Counted from the stretch's first letter, positions 30,879 through 41,963 are shown. The stretch: 64,000 nucleotides of DNA from Buxus sempervirens (GCA_947561395.2 OX387194.1:30576036-30640035); one strand, 5' to 3'. Translations and numbers: made by a program. Notes: a model not told the origin generated them from the letters alone.

Positions 30879-31565
30879 TGTTGGAATAATCTAGGGCTTC
30901 CAACGTATTCCACAAGGTATGAAATGATTGGTACGAAAGACCAACCAAAGAGTTGTTGGAATATTTTAGGGCTTACAACAGGTCCCACAAAGAATGAAAA
31001 ATGTCTAAAATTCAGAGGCTTTTAGACGGCCCAAAAAGGATGTGTCTAAAATTCAGAGGCTTTTAGACGGCCCAAAGAGATGGATGTTTGAAATTCAGAG
31101 GCTTTCAAATGGCGCAAAAAGATTGTGTCTAAAATTCAGAGGCTTTTAAATTGCCCAAAGAAATGATTTGTCTAAAATTCAGAGGCTTTTAGACGGCCCA
31201 AAGAAATGATTTGTCTAAAATTCAGAGGCTTTTAGATGGCCCAAAAAGGTTGTATCTAAAATTCAAAGGCTTTTAGATGGCCCAAAGAAATGATTTGTCT
31301 AAATTCAGAGGCTTTTAGATGGCCCATGGATATTTTGAAAAAGGTCTGAAATTCAAAGTCTTTCAGAGGCCCAGGGATATTTTTGAAAAAGATCTGAAAT
31401 TCAAAGGCTTTTAGAGGCCTAGGGATATTTTTGAAAAAGATCTGAAATTCAAAGGCTTTCAGAGGCCCATGGATATTTTGAAAAATTTCTGAAATTCAAA
31501 GGCTTTCAGAGGCCCAGTGATATTTTGAAAAAAGTCTGAAATTCAAAGGCTTTCAGAGGCCCAAG
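30879..31565 (-). repeat. Hairpin tandem array in the leader of element B (about 13 units of about 44 bp plus 2 variants)
   Basis: Units have the form TCTAAAA-TTCAGAGGC-TTTTAGA, separated by GGCCCAAAGAAATG-type spacers. Later units read TCTGAAA-TTCAAAGGC-TTTCAGA, and one reads TTTGAAA-TTCAGAGGC-TTTCAAA. Two units at 30879 and 30953 have GTTGGAA..TTCCAAC-type arms. Both arms change together in most variants. Confidence 0.9.
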
Positions 31566-33143
31566 GATTTTTTTTCAATCTTCAAGAAATTTTGTTCCAC
31601 ATTTTCATTTTTTTATTTTTTTAAATTTTTTTGAAACATTTTACTCAAACTCATTTTCCATTATCATCTGTTGGGTTAAGTTACATGTTTAGATTAGGTC
31701 AAATTTCCTAAAATGAGCTTAACCTTTTGATTTGAATGAGTTTCAAAGAATTTGAATGCCCCTTACCCTTATTGAAGTTTTATTAATTGTTTGTATTACT
31801 TAAAGGTGAAATGAACAAGATTTGGTGGAAAAAACTATTAAAATTGAATTTTCAGCGAAAACCACATATATAGTGTGGTCTAGCCTTGCCCGTACTTGAA
31901 GTGCGGGCAAGGCCATAGTAAATGTGGTTTACAGAGCTTTTTTCATTTTTTTCCCTTTTTTACATGGTTTGATCACTTTAATTGCTCATCCAAACATACG
32001 GCTCACCCTTGCAAGGCTTCTAAACTGTCCCAAAGTGGACTTTGATCCTATTTGCATAAATACTCATGAGGGTATATGCTCCCTCAAAATTAGACACCAT
32101 ATTCAGGGATTTTGAACCTTTGGTTGCCTCTTATATGAACTTTGGGTAAGATCAATTCTGATAAGAGTTAACAACTCTTCCTGTGGGCTACACCAATCTT
32201 AAGATACAGATCTCATTGGGAACAATTTCATCCCAAACATATGGACACCGTGACACTTACATGACATGAAAGTAATGCTAAACTTAAGGTTATCTTGTTA
32301 TCTTGTTTACCTTCAATATGGCATTCACATTATGCCTTGACTTGTGAACCATACAAATGGCCTTCCCTCAATTACAAACCCATTTCCCCACGTAATTGTG
32401 TACTTTAGCTAAAAACGTGTATCTCCACCTTCAATCATAGGGGTTTTGGGTTTTGGTTTAATGGCAACTTAGATCTCAAGTCCAGTGATGACCAGAATCA
32501 AAGATCCACATTGTCATCACATCATTGACTCAAAGTTCTAAGGTTAATGTTTTCACTTTCGCTTTCCGAAGTAACGTCTTCGTTGCTCCAAGCTACACAC
32601 ATTCGTGTTCAACTTCCTATAGGTTATGGGTAGGCTGTGTAAAAAAATAAAAATGTGCACAGTGCATTTGTAAATATTGGGTGCATTCACAACGTCCTAG
32701 CCCATTGCCACTCTTTTTTGCAGCCATGCATATAGGCATTTACAAACCAAAGCATAATACAGGAATCATATTTAAAGTAAACAAACACAAGTAAACAAAG
32801 CAATCCTATAGCACCTAAGCATGCTTACAAAAATCACCCAAACATGAAAACATGTGATCATGTTATACAACCAAATAATACATCAAAGAGAACATGCTGA
32901 AAATTAAAACATACTATCATGAAAATACAGCAAGAAATAAGCATGGTTTAACAAAACAAAAACCTCCTCTACGCATGTTTCTAGAAATAATCCTATAAAT
33001 CAGAATTAAGCATGTTTCTACCCCCATGAAATTTTAAACCATAAATCAGATTTAAACATATCAAACATACTTAAGAACACAAAATAGCAAGCCAATCAAA
33101 ACACAAAAAAATGAACAAATACACCAAAAGGCTGAAATCCACA
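31566..33143 (-). other. Remaining leader of element B
   Basis: This AT-rich non-coding sequence lies between the hairpin array and the PBS. One isolated GCCCGTACTTGAAGTGCGGGC-like palindrome (31890-31910) resembles those of the C LTR. No gene recognised. Confidence 0.55.
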
Positions 33144-33163
33144 AGTCCCGAGTGGAGTTGCAA
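33144..33163 (-). promoter_or_regulatory. Primer-binding site of element B (degenerate)
   Basis: The minus strand TTGCAACTCCACTCGGGACT, two bases inside the LTR, matches the A-element site with three mismatches over 20 bases, consistent with an older element. Confidence 0.6.
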
Positions 33164-34538
33164 GTTGTGAGACATGGAAAATCAATTTAATGACTTCCTA
33201 ATCATCACACGGGATTCATTAGAACAAGGAGTCGCCACGATTCCTTTTAGGTGTGAATGGATACCGAAATATCAAATCAAGGAGATATAAATTAGAGTAA
33301 AAATAACTCTAGTTTAAAATTCAAAACAAAAACAAAACAACCAGAGATGGGTAAGGGGATTAGGTTATGAACAGGGGAAGGTGTTAGGCACCCCTATTCA
33401 TCCACACAAGGTGGTTGCCAGGTATTGTTCATGTTAAAAATAAAGAAGGCTTGCTTAATAACAAAAAATCATAAAAGTAACAAAAGTGTACGGTTTTTCA
33501 TATGGATATCTCGATTAATTTAAAACTTTCAATATGATCACCATTCTAAGGGTTTCATGACTGAAATAAAATTGAGATAAAATCAAAGAAAACCAATCTA
33601 AAGTGAAACCTGAAAAACTATCTTTAGGTTAAACCATTAAAAGGTTGAAAAACTAAATTGGAATCTCTTGATTAGAAAATTGAAGAATAAAGTTCTTTGG
33701 AGTACAGATCTGATCCAGATCTCTCATTAGTGGAGAGATAGAACCCCAATTAACCCATGTTCATGAAAAAAAAAATCAAAAGGGAGAGTTTAGACCATAG
33801 GATTCTCCAAAATTAAAACCACTTCACAATCACATCATGAAACCCTATAGGTTACTTTCAGGCTTTTGGTTTTAAATCTACCATATAGATCATGGTAGAT
33901 CCAGAATCCTAGCCAAAATCAAGAAAACAGTGATGTAGGTGCAATGGTGTGAAAAATCCAAACCATAGGAGGAAGTGGGGATCTCATGCTATAAACAACC
34001 TGGATCCATAAGATTCTTCCAGATTCAGAATAAAACACTTACATAACATCCACAGAATAATAAAAACCACATATCACAGATTATAGCACATGGGGGTCTA
34101 CCCTACGGATCCACCTATTCTCTTTTCCCCTAGCTCTTTCTTCACGTTTTACGGCTAGAAAGGAGTCTTGAGGTACTTGGAGGTAGGTTTGGGAATACAA
34201 ACACAAACAAGAGGCCTTATTCTACAAAAAAAGAGAAGAACAGATTATAGGGTTCTATTCTAAGAATCCACCTGTTCCCCTTTCCTCTAGCTCTCTTTTC
34301 ACGTTTTACGGCTAGAGAGGAGTCTTGAGGTACTTGGAGGCAAGTTTGGGGATATAAACATAAGAAGTCCTTATTCTACAGAAATGGAGAAGATCTAACT
34401 ACCTCTAGAATTAAAAACAGAAAATAAAAAAGAAAAGGGATTTACCTGGATTGAGAAAGCAGAAAAGCAGGGATTCCCTTCTTCACTTGGAGCTCTTCAG
34501 GCTTCTGATTCTTGGCCCTTTGCTTGAGGAGAGGTCCT

Positions 34539-34547
34539 CTACTTATA
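34539..34547 (-). promoter_or_regulatory. TATA-like box of the B LTR
   Basis: The minus strand reads TATAAGTAG, a one-base variant of the TATAAATAG box found in the C, A and B-family solo LTRs. Confidence 0.45.
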
Positions 34548-34746
34548 GGCAAACCCAGGGGCATGGTTGGTCTAAGGGATATGCCAAGATAGAGTTTCAG
34601 AAGATTCCAGATTGAGTTAAAAACAGAGATAATGCCAATCCATTGAACCATAGAGGATAAACAAGAGGATTCGAATCTCCCAGAGAGAGATTTGAGTGCA
34701 CATAAGGCTCAAAAATCGAGAAAGGATAAATTCGCTCAAAAAACCC

Positions 34747-34856
34747 ACGCCCGAATATATAATGCGGGCATGTCTTGCCCGCATTCTCAATACTGGCACG
34801 GCATGCCCGTATATAAATTGCGGGCACGACCAGCCCGCAGATAAAATGCGGGCATT
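34747..34856 (-). repeat. Palindrome cluster in the B LTR
   Basis: There are three imperfect palindromes with GCCCG.A / T.CGGGC arms around A+T-rich centres. The stem family is shared with the C LTR, though the rest of the two LTRs is different. Confidence 0.7.
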
Positions 34857-34957
34857 GCATGTTTGACCAAATTTTACACTTTTTTGACCTGTTTCAAATC
34901 CCAATTACATATTTTCAATTATTTTCTCATTTTGTAGTGCAATGTGGGGTGTCTACA

Positions 34958-35177
34958 AAATGACGGCCTACTCAGGGTTTCGTCATCCAATGCCGGCCTA
35001 CTCCGGGTATCAGCATTGACACCAGGCCTACTCAGGGTTTTTGGCTGCTCTACACCGGTCATGGCAACACCCAAGGCCATGCAATTACACCAACAAACAA
35101 TACCATCACATTACTAAGCTTAGACATGGATCCAGGTAAAGCTAAATCAAAACAGTAAAACAATTTCATAAACTCAC
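34958..35177 (+). mobile_element. Family X LTR, left fragment of the copy split by element A
   Basis: It matches 17518 onward of the complete X LTR (AAATGACGGCCTACTCAGGG). It continues at 49545 after element A. The last five bases, CTCAC, are the target-site duplication of A. Confidence 0.8.
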
Positions 35178-36221
35178 TGTGCGCGCGTGGGAAACGCGGC
35201 ACGGGGCAAATTCGGAGTCGGCACCGCCTGATGGGGTGCAGGCGGACACCTGGGTGCCTAATCTTGTCTATTTAGGGTTTTTGGGTCTGCGGCTTGAGAT
35301 TCTAAGTCGGTTCTCGGTTGCGGGCTGGGGAAGTCCGTAGACACCCCAATCCACCTCGTCGGATGATGGATCCCGTGGGTTCCCTATCTTGAGTCAGCTT
35401 TTCACTTTGGTTCTCACCCGGTTCCTAATCCCGCATGTAATTCAGATTGAGTCTTGGCGGGACCACCTGAGTTGGTGTGGGTCCCTTTAGTTGATTTTAT
35501 CTCTTCTTGCTTAAGTGATCTGGATCTGATTGGGTGGGCCCTGTTGGAAGGCCCACGGTGTCCTTGGTGGGCCTGGGTAGGCCCATGTACCCTTGGTGGG
35601 CCTCAGCCTAACCCTGAGAGGCCCTGTGGGCTTTGGATAATGGGTTGGTTTTACTTAGGGTTTAGATTCGAATTATTAGGTTGTTTTCATGCAAAAGTGG
35701 GCCGGATGGGTCCGTGGGCCCCTTGGGTGGGCCCACATGATGGCCAAGGGTATTTTTAGACTTATATTCTTTATATTTGAGCCAAAGTGTGCTGGTCATT
35801 GGGCTTGGGGCCCATGATCCAGGCTTTGGGGCTTTGAAAGCCCAGTTCCTTTTAGGGCTTGTGCCCTAACTCGGTTCGGTTGGTGGGTTTTAGCGGGCCC
35901 GGAAGGCCCTAGCCCCTGGTCTCGGCCAAACCATACAATTCATGCACTCATTCATATCATGGTTCGGGCGGGCCGCATTGGTTGGGCCCATCCGATTAGC
36001 TTGATTCATTTTTACTTAGATTATTTGATTAGCATGCATTTGGTTCATTGGGCTTGGTGGGCCCCGTTGGAAGGCCCACAAGTGTGCCAAGCTGGACCGG
36101 TTGGTCCGAGTCCCAAGTTGGGTTTCCGGGTGGATCGGAAACCCTGTTGGTTCAGTTGGTTTAGCTCCGAGTCATTCAAAATTCGGCAAAGGATCAATGA
36201 GATGCAAAAAATCATGCTGCT

Positions 36222-36370
36222 GTGTGTATCCGGCAACTCAGGCCGGATACACAGGGTCTTCAGGTGATCCGGCCAAAGCTGCCGGATACACAGAAGCCTT
36301 AGGTTATCCGGCCTTAGTTGCCGGATAAACCTAGGCTACAGGTGATCCGGCCTGAGTTGCCGGATCACCC
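36222..36370 (-). repeat. Palindrome cluster, transcribed part of the A 3' LTR
   Basis: There are four consecutive units with arms TGTATCCGGC/GCCGGATACA, GTGATCCGGC/GCCGGATACA, TTATCCGGC/GCCGGATAA and GGTGATCCGGC/GCCGGATCACC. Outer arm bases differ between units but remain paired in three of four. The cluster lies about 0.9 kb downstream of the TATA box, hence in RNA. Confidence 0.85.
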
Positions 36371-37221
36371 TGCAGTGGCCATTTTTGGGCATTCTGCCAC
36401 TGGGGGTGACTTCCAGGGGTTCCCAGGAGCATGTAGAAGGTCTTGTGGGCTCCTGGATGAGCCCACGCAGGTTCAGGTTTGGGAGAAGCCACACTTGGCT
36501 TCTCCTTTTAGCTTCTTCAGCAAAACAGATGGGGGCTGGGGGTGATGGAGCATGCTTGCACACAAAAGGAGAACAGCAATAAACTATAGGCATGAGTCAT
36601 GCATTAGACAAGTAAAATCATAAAGAAAGGAGAGAGGAGGGGGGCTTATCGTGGGGATACATTTGATCATATACCAAGGAGGAACATACTCCTCCTATAA
36701 ATGCCTAGAAACAGCACCCTAAGATAACTACCAAGGCAAGATGTGAATAAAATCCCATGCTTAAGGGAGAACCCCACGTGGACCTCCTAACCGGATGGAT
36801 TCTTAGACCATAAAAAAAGGAACTAGAGCATGCTTAAACAGGACAGGGACATGGCCCTCATGCAAAAGAAGAATCCATACAAAATATTTTCAGAAAAATC
36901 TAAATTTATTATATGTTGAACACAATGTGGTGGGGAACAATACCTGGGGTTCTTGAACCCTTGAGCAAGGTGGAGCCCCCTCCTTGAGGCTTGAACAGCA
37001 GCTGGGGCTCCTCCTTTGGCACAACAGCAGCTCCTCCTCTTTGCTTCAACCGGAGAAAGGAAAAGGAAGGAAGGCCAAGGCTTGGGGGGCTTTGATCTTT
37101 GCTTGGAGGTGAAAGGGGGTTGAGAGAGGTGAAGAAGATGGGATTCGGGGTGGGTAGGTGAGAGAAGAGAGCTAGGAAACCAAAGAAACAAAGGCCAACC
37201 CCGGAAATGAGCTGCTGTTTG

Positions 37222-37230
37222 CTATTTATA
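37222..37230 (-). promoter_or_regulatory. TATA box of the A LTR
   Basis: The minus strand reads GCTTATAAATAGC. The first palindrome of the upstream cluster begins about 10 bases away. The copy in the 5' LTR is at 48571-48579 and would drive the element transcript. Confidence 0.6.
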
Positions 37231-37240
37231 AGCAAACTTA

Positions 37241-37490
37241 ATGTATCCGGACTTGAAGTCCGGATACACTAAGGCTCCTTTGTATCCGGACTTGAAGTCC
37301 GGATACACTAAGGCTCATTTGTATCCGGTCTTCAAGTCCGGATACAAACACAATCATTCGAAAATTAAATGCCGCTGCGGATTTGTCGGGCGATCGGCGC
37401 GGATCTCGCGCGAATATCTTGATGTATCCGGTCCTCAAGTCCGGTCATGAAGGGAAGCTAGTGTATCCGGTATATGTGACCGGATACAAA
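37241..37490 (-). repeat. Palindrome cluster upstream of the TATA box, A 3' LTR
   Basis: There are two perfect units with 13-bp arms TGTATCCGGACTT / AAGTCCGGATACA around one base, one unit with a T/T mismatch, then two further units (about 37422 and 37463) with GTATCCGG..CCGG arms. Duplicated in the 5' LTR at 48590-48840. Confidence 0.9.
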
Positions 37491-38196
37491 TCGGAAAATT
37501 ACGGATTTGCCCTTCGACTTGACCGATTTGACCGATTCGACCGATTTGACCCTTTTTGATATTTACGGATCGCCCGTACGAAATTTTTATATTTAAGATT
37601 TAGTCCCTGAGATATTTTGCTGCGTTGGCTGCCACGTGTGCAGCTTTTGCGCCACGTGTGCAGTTTCCGGCTTTTGCTACTCGGAAACTTCGACAGATCA
37701 TATCTCGTTCATCCGAACTCCGATTTGAGCAAACTCAATTGTGTTAAACTCGTATCGGAGCCCTCTATTTAATGACATGGGGCTAAGAACTTGGCACGGA
37801 TTCCGAGAAAAAGTCAACTCTTGGCTTTTCCTTAAGTTTGACTGCCCTTAGAACCTTTATCCGGACTTCGATTCCTGCAAACCCAGTTGCGCTGGAACCG
37901 TGTCGGGATTCTCCATCCATTGGACTAAATTAGGGTATTTGGCACGGAAATCGAGGAAAAGTCAACTCTTGGCTTTCCCTCAAGTTTGACCGCCCGCAGA
38001 ACCTTTATCCGGACTCCGATTCCTGCAAACCCAGTTGCGTTGGGACCGTGTCGGGATTCTTTATCCAACGGGATAGACCAAGGTTAGCCAAATTTCACTT
38101 GATTAAAAGGTCAACTTTTCGCCTCTCAGGGTTTGACTTTTTAGCCGGGTTTTACATTTTCTGGCTTTTTGGGAGCGCAAAAATGAGGTGCTTACA

Positions 38197-38213
38197 GCTG
38201 CCCCTATTTGCCG
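38197..38213 (-). promoter_or_regulatory. Polypurine tract of element A
   Basis: The minus strand CGGCAAATAGGGGCAGC abuts the LTR start TGTAAGCACC. Same design as in element D. Confidence 0.75.
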
Positions 38214-38377
38214 GAATCAATTTTTTGTTGGAGGCTCCTCGCTCCATTCTGTCTTTGCCCATTACTTATTCTGACTTGGTAATTTCTCTTTTCTTTCTTG
38301 ATTGCATTCAAAGTTGCCTTCCCCAATCTCTGACTCATTCGCCAGCGGCTTTGGCTTCATAAACTTGGTCAATCGAG

Positions 38378-39272
38378 GTGTGAATACACGGTGATGACTC
38401 TTTCTGCGTCCCATGTGTGAGTACACGGTGACGGTTTTCTGCGCATCAGCGTGTGAATACGCAGTGATGGCTTTTCTTCGTCCCATGTGTGAATACACGG
38501 TGACAGTTTTTTGCGCATCAGCGTGTGAATACGCAGTGATGGCTTTTCGCGTCCTGTGTGTGAATACACGGTGACGGTTCTTTTGCGCATCAGCGTGTGA
38601 ATACGCCGTGATGGCTTTTCTTCGTCCCATGTGTGAATACACGGTGACGGTTCTTTTGCGCATCAGCGTGTGAATACGCCGTGATGGCTTTTCTTCGTCC
38701 CATGTGTGAATACACGGTGACGGTTCTTTTGCGCATCAACGTGTGAATACGCCGTGATGGCTTTTCTTCGTCCCATGTGTGAATACACGGTGACGGTTCT
38801 TTTGCGCATCAGCGTGTGAATACGCAGTGATGGCTTTTCGCGTCCTGTGTGTGAATACACGGTGACGGTTCTTTTGCGCATCAGCGTGTGAATACGCCGT
38901 GATGGCTTTTCTTCGTCCCATGTGTGAATACACGGTGACGGTTCTTTTGCGCATCAGCGTGTGAATACGCAGTGATGGCTTTTCGCGTCCTGTGTGTGAA
39001 TACACGGTGACGGTTCTTTTGCGCATCAGTGTGTGAATACGCCGTGATGGCTTTTCTTCGTCCCATGTGTGAATACACGGTGACGGTTCTTTTGCGCATC
39101 AGCGTGTGAATACGCAGTGATGGCTTTTCGCGTCCTGTGTGTGAATACACGGTGACGGTTCTTTTGCGCATCAGCGTGTGAATACGCCGTGATGGCTTTT
39201 CTTCGTCCCATGTGTGAATACACGGTGACGGTTCTTTTGTGCATCAGCGTGTGAATACGCCGTGATGGCTCT
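38378..39272 (-). repeat. Hairpin array of element A with 72/73-bp units in a 145-bp higher-order repeat
   Basis: About twelve units alternate between a CGCAGTGATGGCTTTTCGCG type and a CGCCGTGATGGCTTTTCTTC type, so open frames recur at exact 145-bp offsets (38736, 38881, 39026). Each unit carries the stem-loops GCGT-GTGAAT-ACGC and GTGT-GTGAAT-ACAC (or the shorter GTGT-GAAT-ACAC). Minus-strand frames encoding VTVYSHTGREKPSLRIHTLM-like repeats are a by-product of the periodicity. The array is absent from the matching place in D. Confidence 0.9.
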
Positions 39273-39286
39273 TCTGTCTGTCTCAA

Positions 39287-41160
39287 ATTTTGTTAGTACC
39301 TGTAGGAGTTCAAGTGAAATTTAGTCAATTAGAATTTATTTGTTTTATGCAAAATTATGTGCAAATTCAAGTAATTTCTCCTTTGTTGAAACCTTTTGGG
39401 GATTCACCAAATGTCCGGATTTTTCTTCCAGAAGTGGGTCCATGGCGGGACCAGTAATCTTTGGGTCAGTCACCTGACACTCTCATTTAGACTTAGGAAA
39501 ATGTGCCATCTGGCACTCCCTGTAGGTGTCTCAACATTTTGGCCTTCAATGGCATGCCCCTGTTAGAAATGAGGGGAGTTATTTCGGGTTCAGGGGGTTT
39601 CTTTGGTACTACCCCGCCCTGGTTTTTCTTTGATTTTCTCTCTCTCTTTTTCTTTCTCCTTTTCCCCTACCCTTGGTTGGGGGTTGTGTAAGGGATTTTT
39701 TCTTTGATTGATTCTCTCATTTGGGTTTGGTGCCCCACCCCAGTTTTAGGGCCCTGACAATTTCCATGGATCATGACACACAATGATCAAAGAGGACTTA
39801 TCCGTAGGACGAAATGTAGGCTTTGTTTCCAGTGTTTAGAAATGAAGAATAAATAGGTTCAAACCCTATACAGCTTCACTCTATGGGTAACCATTATGTC
39901 TAGCCAAAGTTCTTCTCTGTCTTTTATGGTTCTGTCATTGCCAGCTTGCCCAAGATTCGATGTTACATTCTCTGCAATCAAAAAGGACTTCATAGTAGGA
40001 CGAAATGTAGGCTGGGCTCAAGGGTTCAAAAGAAAGGATATAAAGGCTCGAAATTGACGTATGGGTTAAGAGCCATGTCTTGTCCACCCCCTTTTTTGTT
40101 AGGGCTTGCTTCACCTTTGTTCCTGCAACTTAGCTTCTTCCCATTTTTTCCATTTTTGTTCTTTTCTTTCTTTCCCTTCTTTCTTGGGTATTCTGCCCCA
40201 ATTCTTGATTCTTGCCCTCGGGGTTTGCCCCGGCTTTCGTTCTCTTCTTTTTTTCTTTTCTTTTCTTTTCTTTACTTTCGAGGGACTGCCCCCAGTTATT
40301 TCTTGAAGTTCTTGATTTCTGGGGGCTCTTTCCTTTCCTCATTTCTGTCCCCTTTGTTCTTAGGGTGCTTTTCGCTCTGTCCTATCTCCACCTTCCTCCT
40401 CTTTGCGTCTCCAACTGTACGAATCTTTATGCCCCAGTTTTGGAGACAAGACATGGTAGGTTAAATGAAGGAATTGTTAGGCTCAAAGTGTTTTGCTAGG
40501 ATTTCATCTAGTGTCAGATGATTTTTGGATGAGATCAAGGATGGCCTTTCTTCCTTTCACAGAGAATGTAACACTTAATTACTTTTGCATGATTAGCTGG
40601 CTCGAGAGCCACTCTTCTTCTTTGTTCATCATTTTTTTTTGACTTTTTGACTTTACCCCAGTTTGGGGTGGCTAGACATAACGTGGGTTAGAAATGAGAC
40701 GATCAAGCTCAACACGTTTAACTAGCGGAATTTATTTGAAGTATCTTAGCCAAAAGATGGCCTTTCATCATTTCATTGAGATCATTGATCCTGGATTATG
40801 TCAGTGACCTTTGACTAGTATAGGCACCCTGCCCTTTCTTTTCTTTTCTCCCATATCACAATTTGCCCCTTTGTTTGGCGAGGTAGGTTTCTGATGTGAT
40901 GTTAGGGGGATCCCTTAGCTATGTTGAGACCCGCACAGTTTGTGCTGTTTGGCACGTTCCATTTGTCAAATTTGAGTGTTCAGGTTTGTCCCGAGATCAT
41001 GGTCATGCCTTGGTGTGGCTGAACACTTCAGTGATTTCCCAAAAGATTTCATAATCTTGCAAAAAGAAATATGCTGTCCAGTTCAGAGTTTTTAAAGAAA
41101 AGAAAGCATAAGCAAAAACAGGAAATCAAACTATGCAAAAGGGTGGCCGATGTAATCGGC
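39287..41160 (-). other. Non-coding spacer of element A
   Basis: It is collinear with 10940-12830 in element D, pyrimidine-rich on the plus strand, with two copies of the GGACGAAATGTAGGC module (about 39805 and 39998). It occupies the place where protease, RT and RNase H would be. Plus-strand F/L/S-rich open frames are low-complexity artefacts. Confidence 0.65.
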
Positions 41161-41198
41161 GTTCTTGGAATTCAGTTGCATGCCATGGATGGGAGCTT

Positions 41199-41963
41199 TC
41201 AAGTGCTCTTCTCATCATAATCCTCTCCTTCTTGTGGGGAGATGGGTGGTTCGGATGTCCGAATCTGTGCTAGCATGTCAAAGATGTCTTGTCTTTCAGT
41301 GGACCTTGGCTTCTCGAGCATTTCCCTCAAGAATCCTTGATCAATCAGATCTTGAATGTCATGCCGTAGGTCCCAGCATCGGCTTGTGTGGTGCCCTGGA
41401 GCACCAGAATGGTACTCGCACCACTCCGCAGCATTGTAGCTTCTAGCATTAACCAATCGAGGGTTCGGGGGCTTAATCCGCACATACCCCTCCTTTAGCA
41501 GCATTGGTAGTAACCCAGCCGGTGTATATGGTAGTGGGGTGAAAACCCTCCTTAGTTTGGCCTCCATTTCTTCTCTTGTCCTCCTTGGTGGGCCCTCTGA
41601 ATGATCCATCCTTTTGTTGTGCTGCCCTTTGCTACGGTAGACAGTTGGCTTCTTCGGGGGCTGGGGAACATCTGCCGCTATGGCTTTTCCCTTCTCCCTT
41701 TGCCTTCGACCATCTGCTATGGTTAGTGGAGGGCTCACTTCTTGGCGGCTCAAGGGTATCCATTCTTTCATGCTTTTGATTTCTTCTTCGAGAACCCTTA
41801 CTCTGACTCGCAGCTCGAAATCTTCTTCCCTCCATGCTTCCCAGCGTTTATTCCACGCTTCTTCTCTGTCCTGTATTATTTGCCATAATATACGGAAAAG
41901 GTCCACCATCTCGCGAACCACCGGAAGCATTCCTGAAGTGCTATCCATGTTGGCTGTTGACAC
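41199..41963 (-). CDS. Coiled-coil plus zinc-knuckle protein of element A
   Basis: The intact 254-codon frame begins MSTANMDSTSGMLPVVREM. Residues 15-70 form a charged coiled coil (IIQDREEAWNKRWEAWREED, VRVLEEEIKSMKEWIP). A basic linker follows (GRRQREKGKAIAA), then LPMLLKEGYVRIKPPNPR and the knuckle CEYHSGAPGHHTSRCWDLRH with DIQDLIDQGF, ending in an acidic tail (EGEDYDEKS). This is a second, separate copy of the gag knuckle module lacking capsid, placed downstream of gag. The D homologue is at 12881-13423. A CTGTCAG|GGACCGTGTC acceptor-like site precedes it. RNA binding is inferred from the knuckle; no known separate family is recognised. Confidence 0.7.
   Translation of the reverse strand: MSTANMDSTSGMLPVVREMVDLFRILWQIIQDREEAWNKRWEAWREEDFELRVRVRVLEEEIKSMKEWIPLSRQEVSPPLTIADGRRQREKGKAIAADVPQPPKKPTVYRSKGQHNKRMDHSEGPPRRTREEMEAKLRRVFTPLPYTPAGLLPMLLKEGYVRIKPPNPRLVNARSYNAAEWCEYHSGAPGHHTSRCWDLRHDIQDLIDQGFLREMLEKPRSTERQDIFDMLAQIRTSEPPISPQEGEDYDEKST

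Larger units (their letters stand above)
22203..34957 (-). mobile_element. Element B: Tat-type Ty3/Gypsy element, 3' half missing
   Basis: Leftward from the right end: 5' LTR, PBS, leader with hairpin array, gag, protease, G-patch, acidic spacer and RT truncated before its YVDD box. RNase H, integrase and 3' LTR are gone at the junction with element D. Two solo LTRs interrupt gag; removing each with one TSD copy restores one reading frame. There is no DUF7745-like ORF1 between the LTR and gag, unlike C, D and A. Confidence 0.85.
33166..34957 (-). repeat. 5' LTR of element B (1792 bp)
   Basis: The plus-strand ends are TGTGAGACATGG and GGGGTGTCTACA. It holds a duplicated block with CACGTTTTACGGCTAGA (about 34150 and 34300), a TATA-like CCTATAAGTAGAGG (34537-34549, minus) and a palindrome cluster at 34747-34856. 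On the right it abuts family X, so B inserted into the same X copy that later received element A. Confidence 0.85.
35178..38196 (-). repeat. 3' LTR of element A (3019 bp)
   Basis: The plus-strand ends are TGTGCGCGCGTGGG and ATGAGGTGCTTACA. It contains two palindrome clusters (36222-36370 and 37241-37490), a TATA box at 37222-37230 and a triplicated CCGATTCCTGCAAAC-type block (37690-38065). ORF-like stretches such as 36823-37191 are duplicated in both LTRs and have no family match. Confidence 0.95.

Noticed and set aside
34668..34690. tRNA T-arm-like GGATTCGAATCTCC
   Set aside because: No cloverleaf with acceptor, D and anticodon arms could be drawn around it.
36823..37235. 122- and 108-codon minus-strand ORFs in both LTRs of element A
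   Set aside because: Present twice only because the LTRs are duplicates; no domain, low complexity, located in the untranslated part of the LTR.
38262..39286. Series of minus-strand ORFs encoding 24-residue repeats (VTVYSH... / RIHTLM...)
   Set aside because: They arise from a 72/73-bp tandem array that is open in several frames; start and stop positions repeat at 145-bp offsets and there is no conserved non-repeat part.
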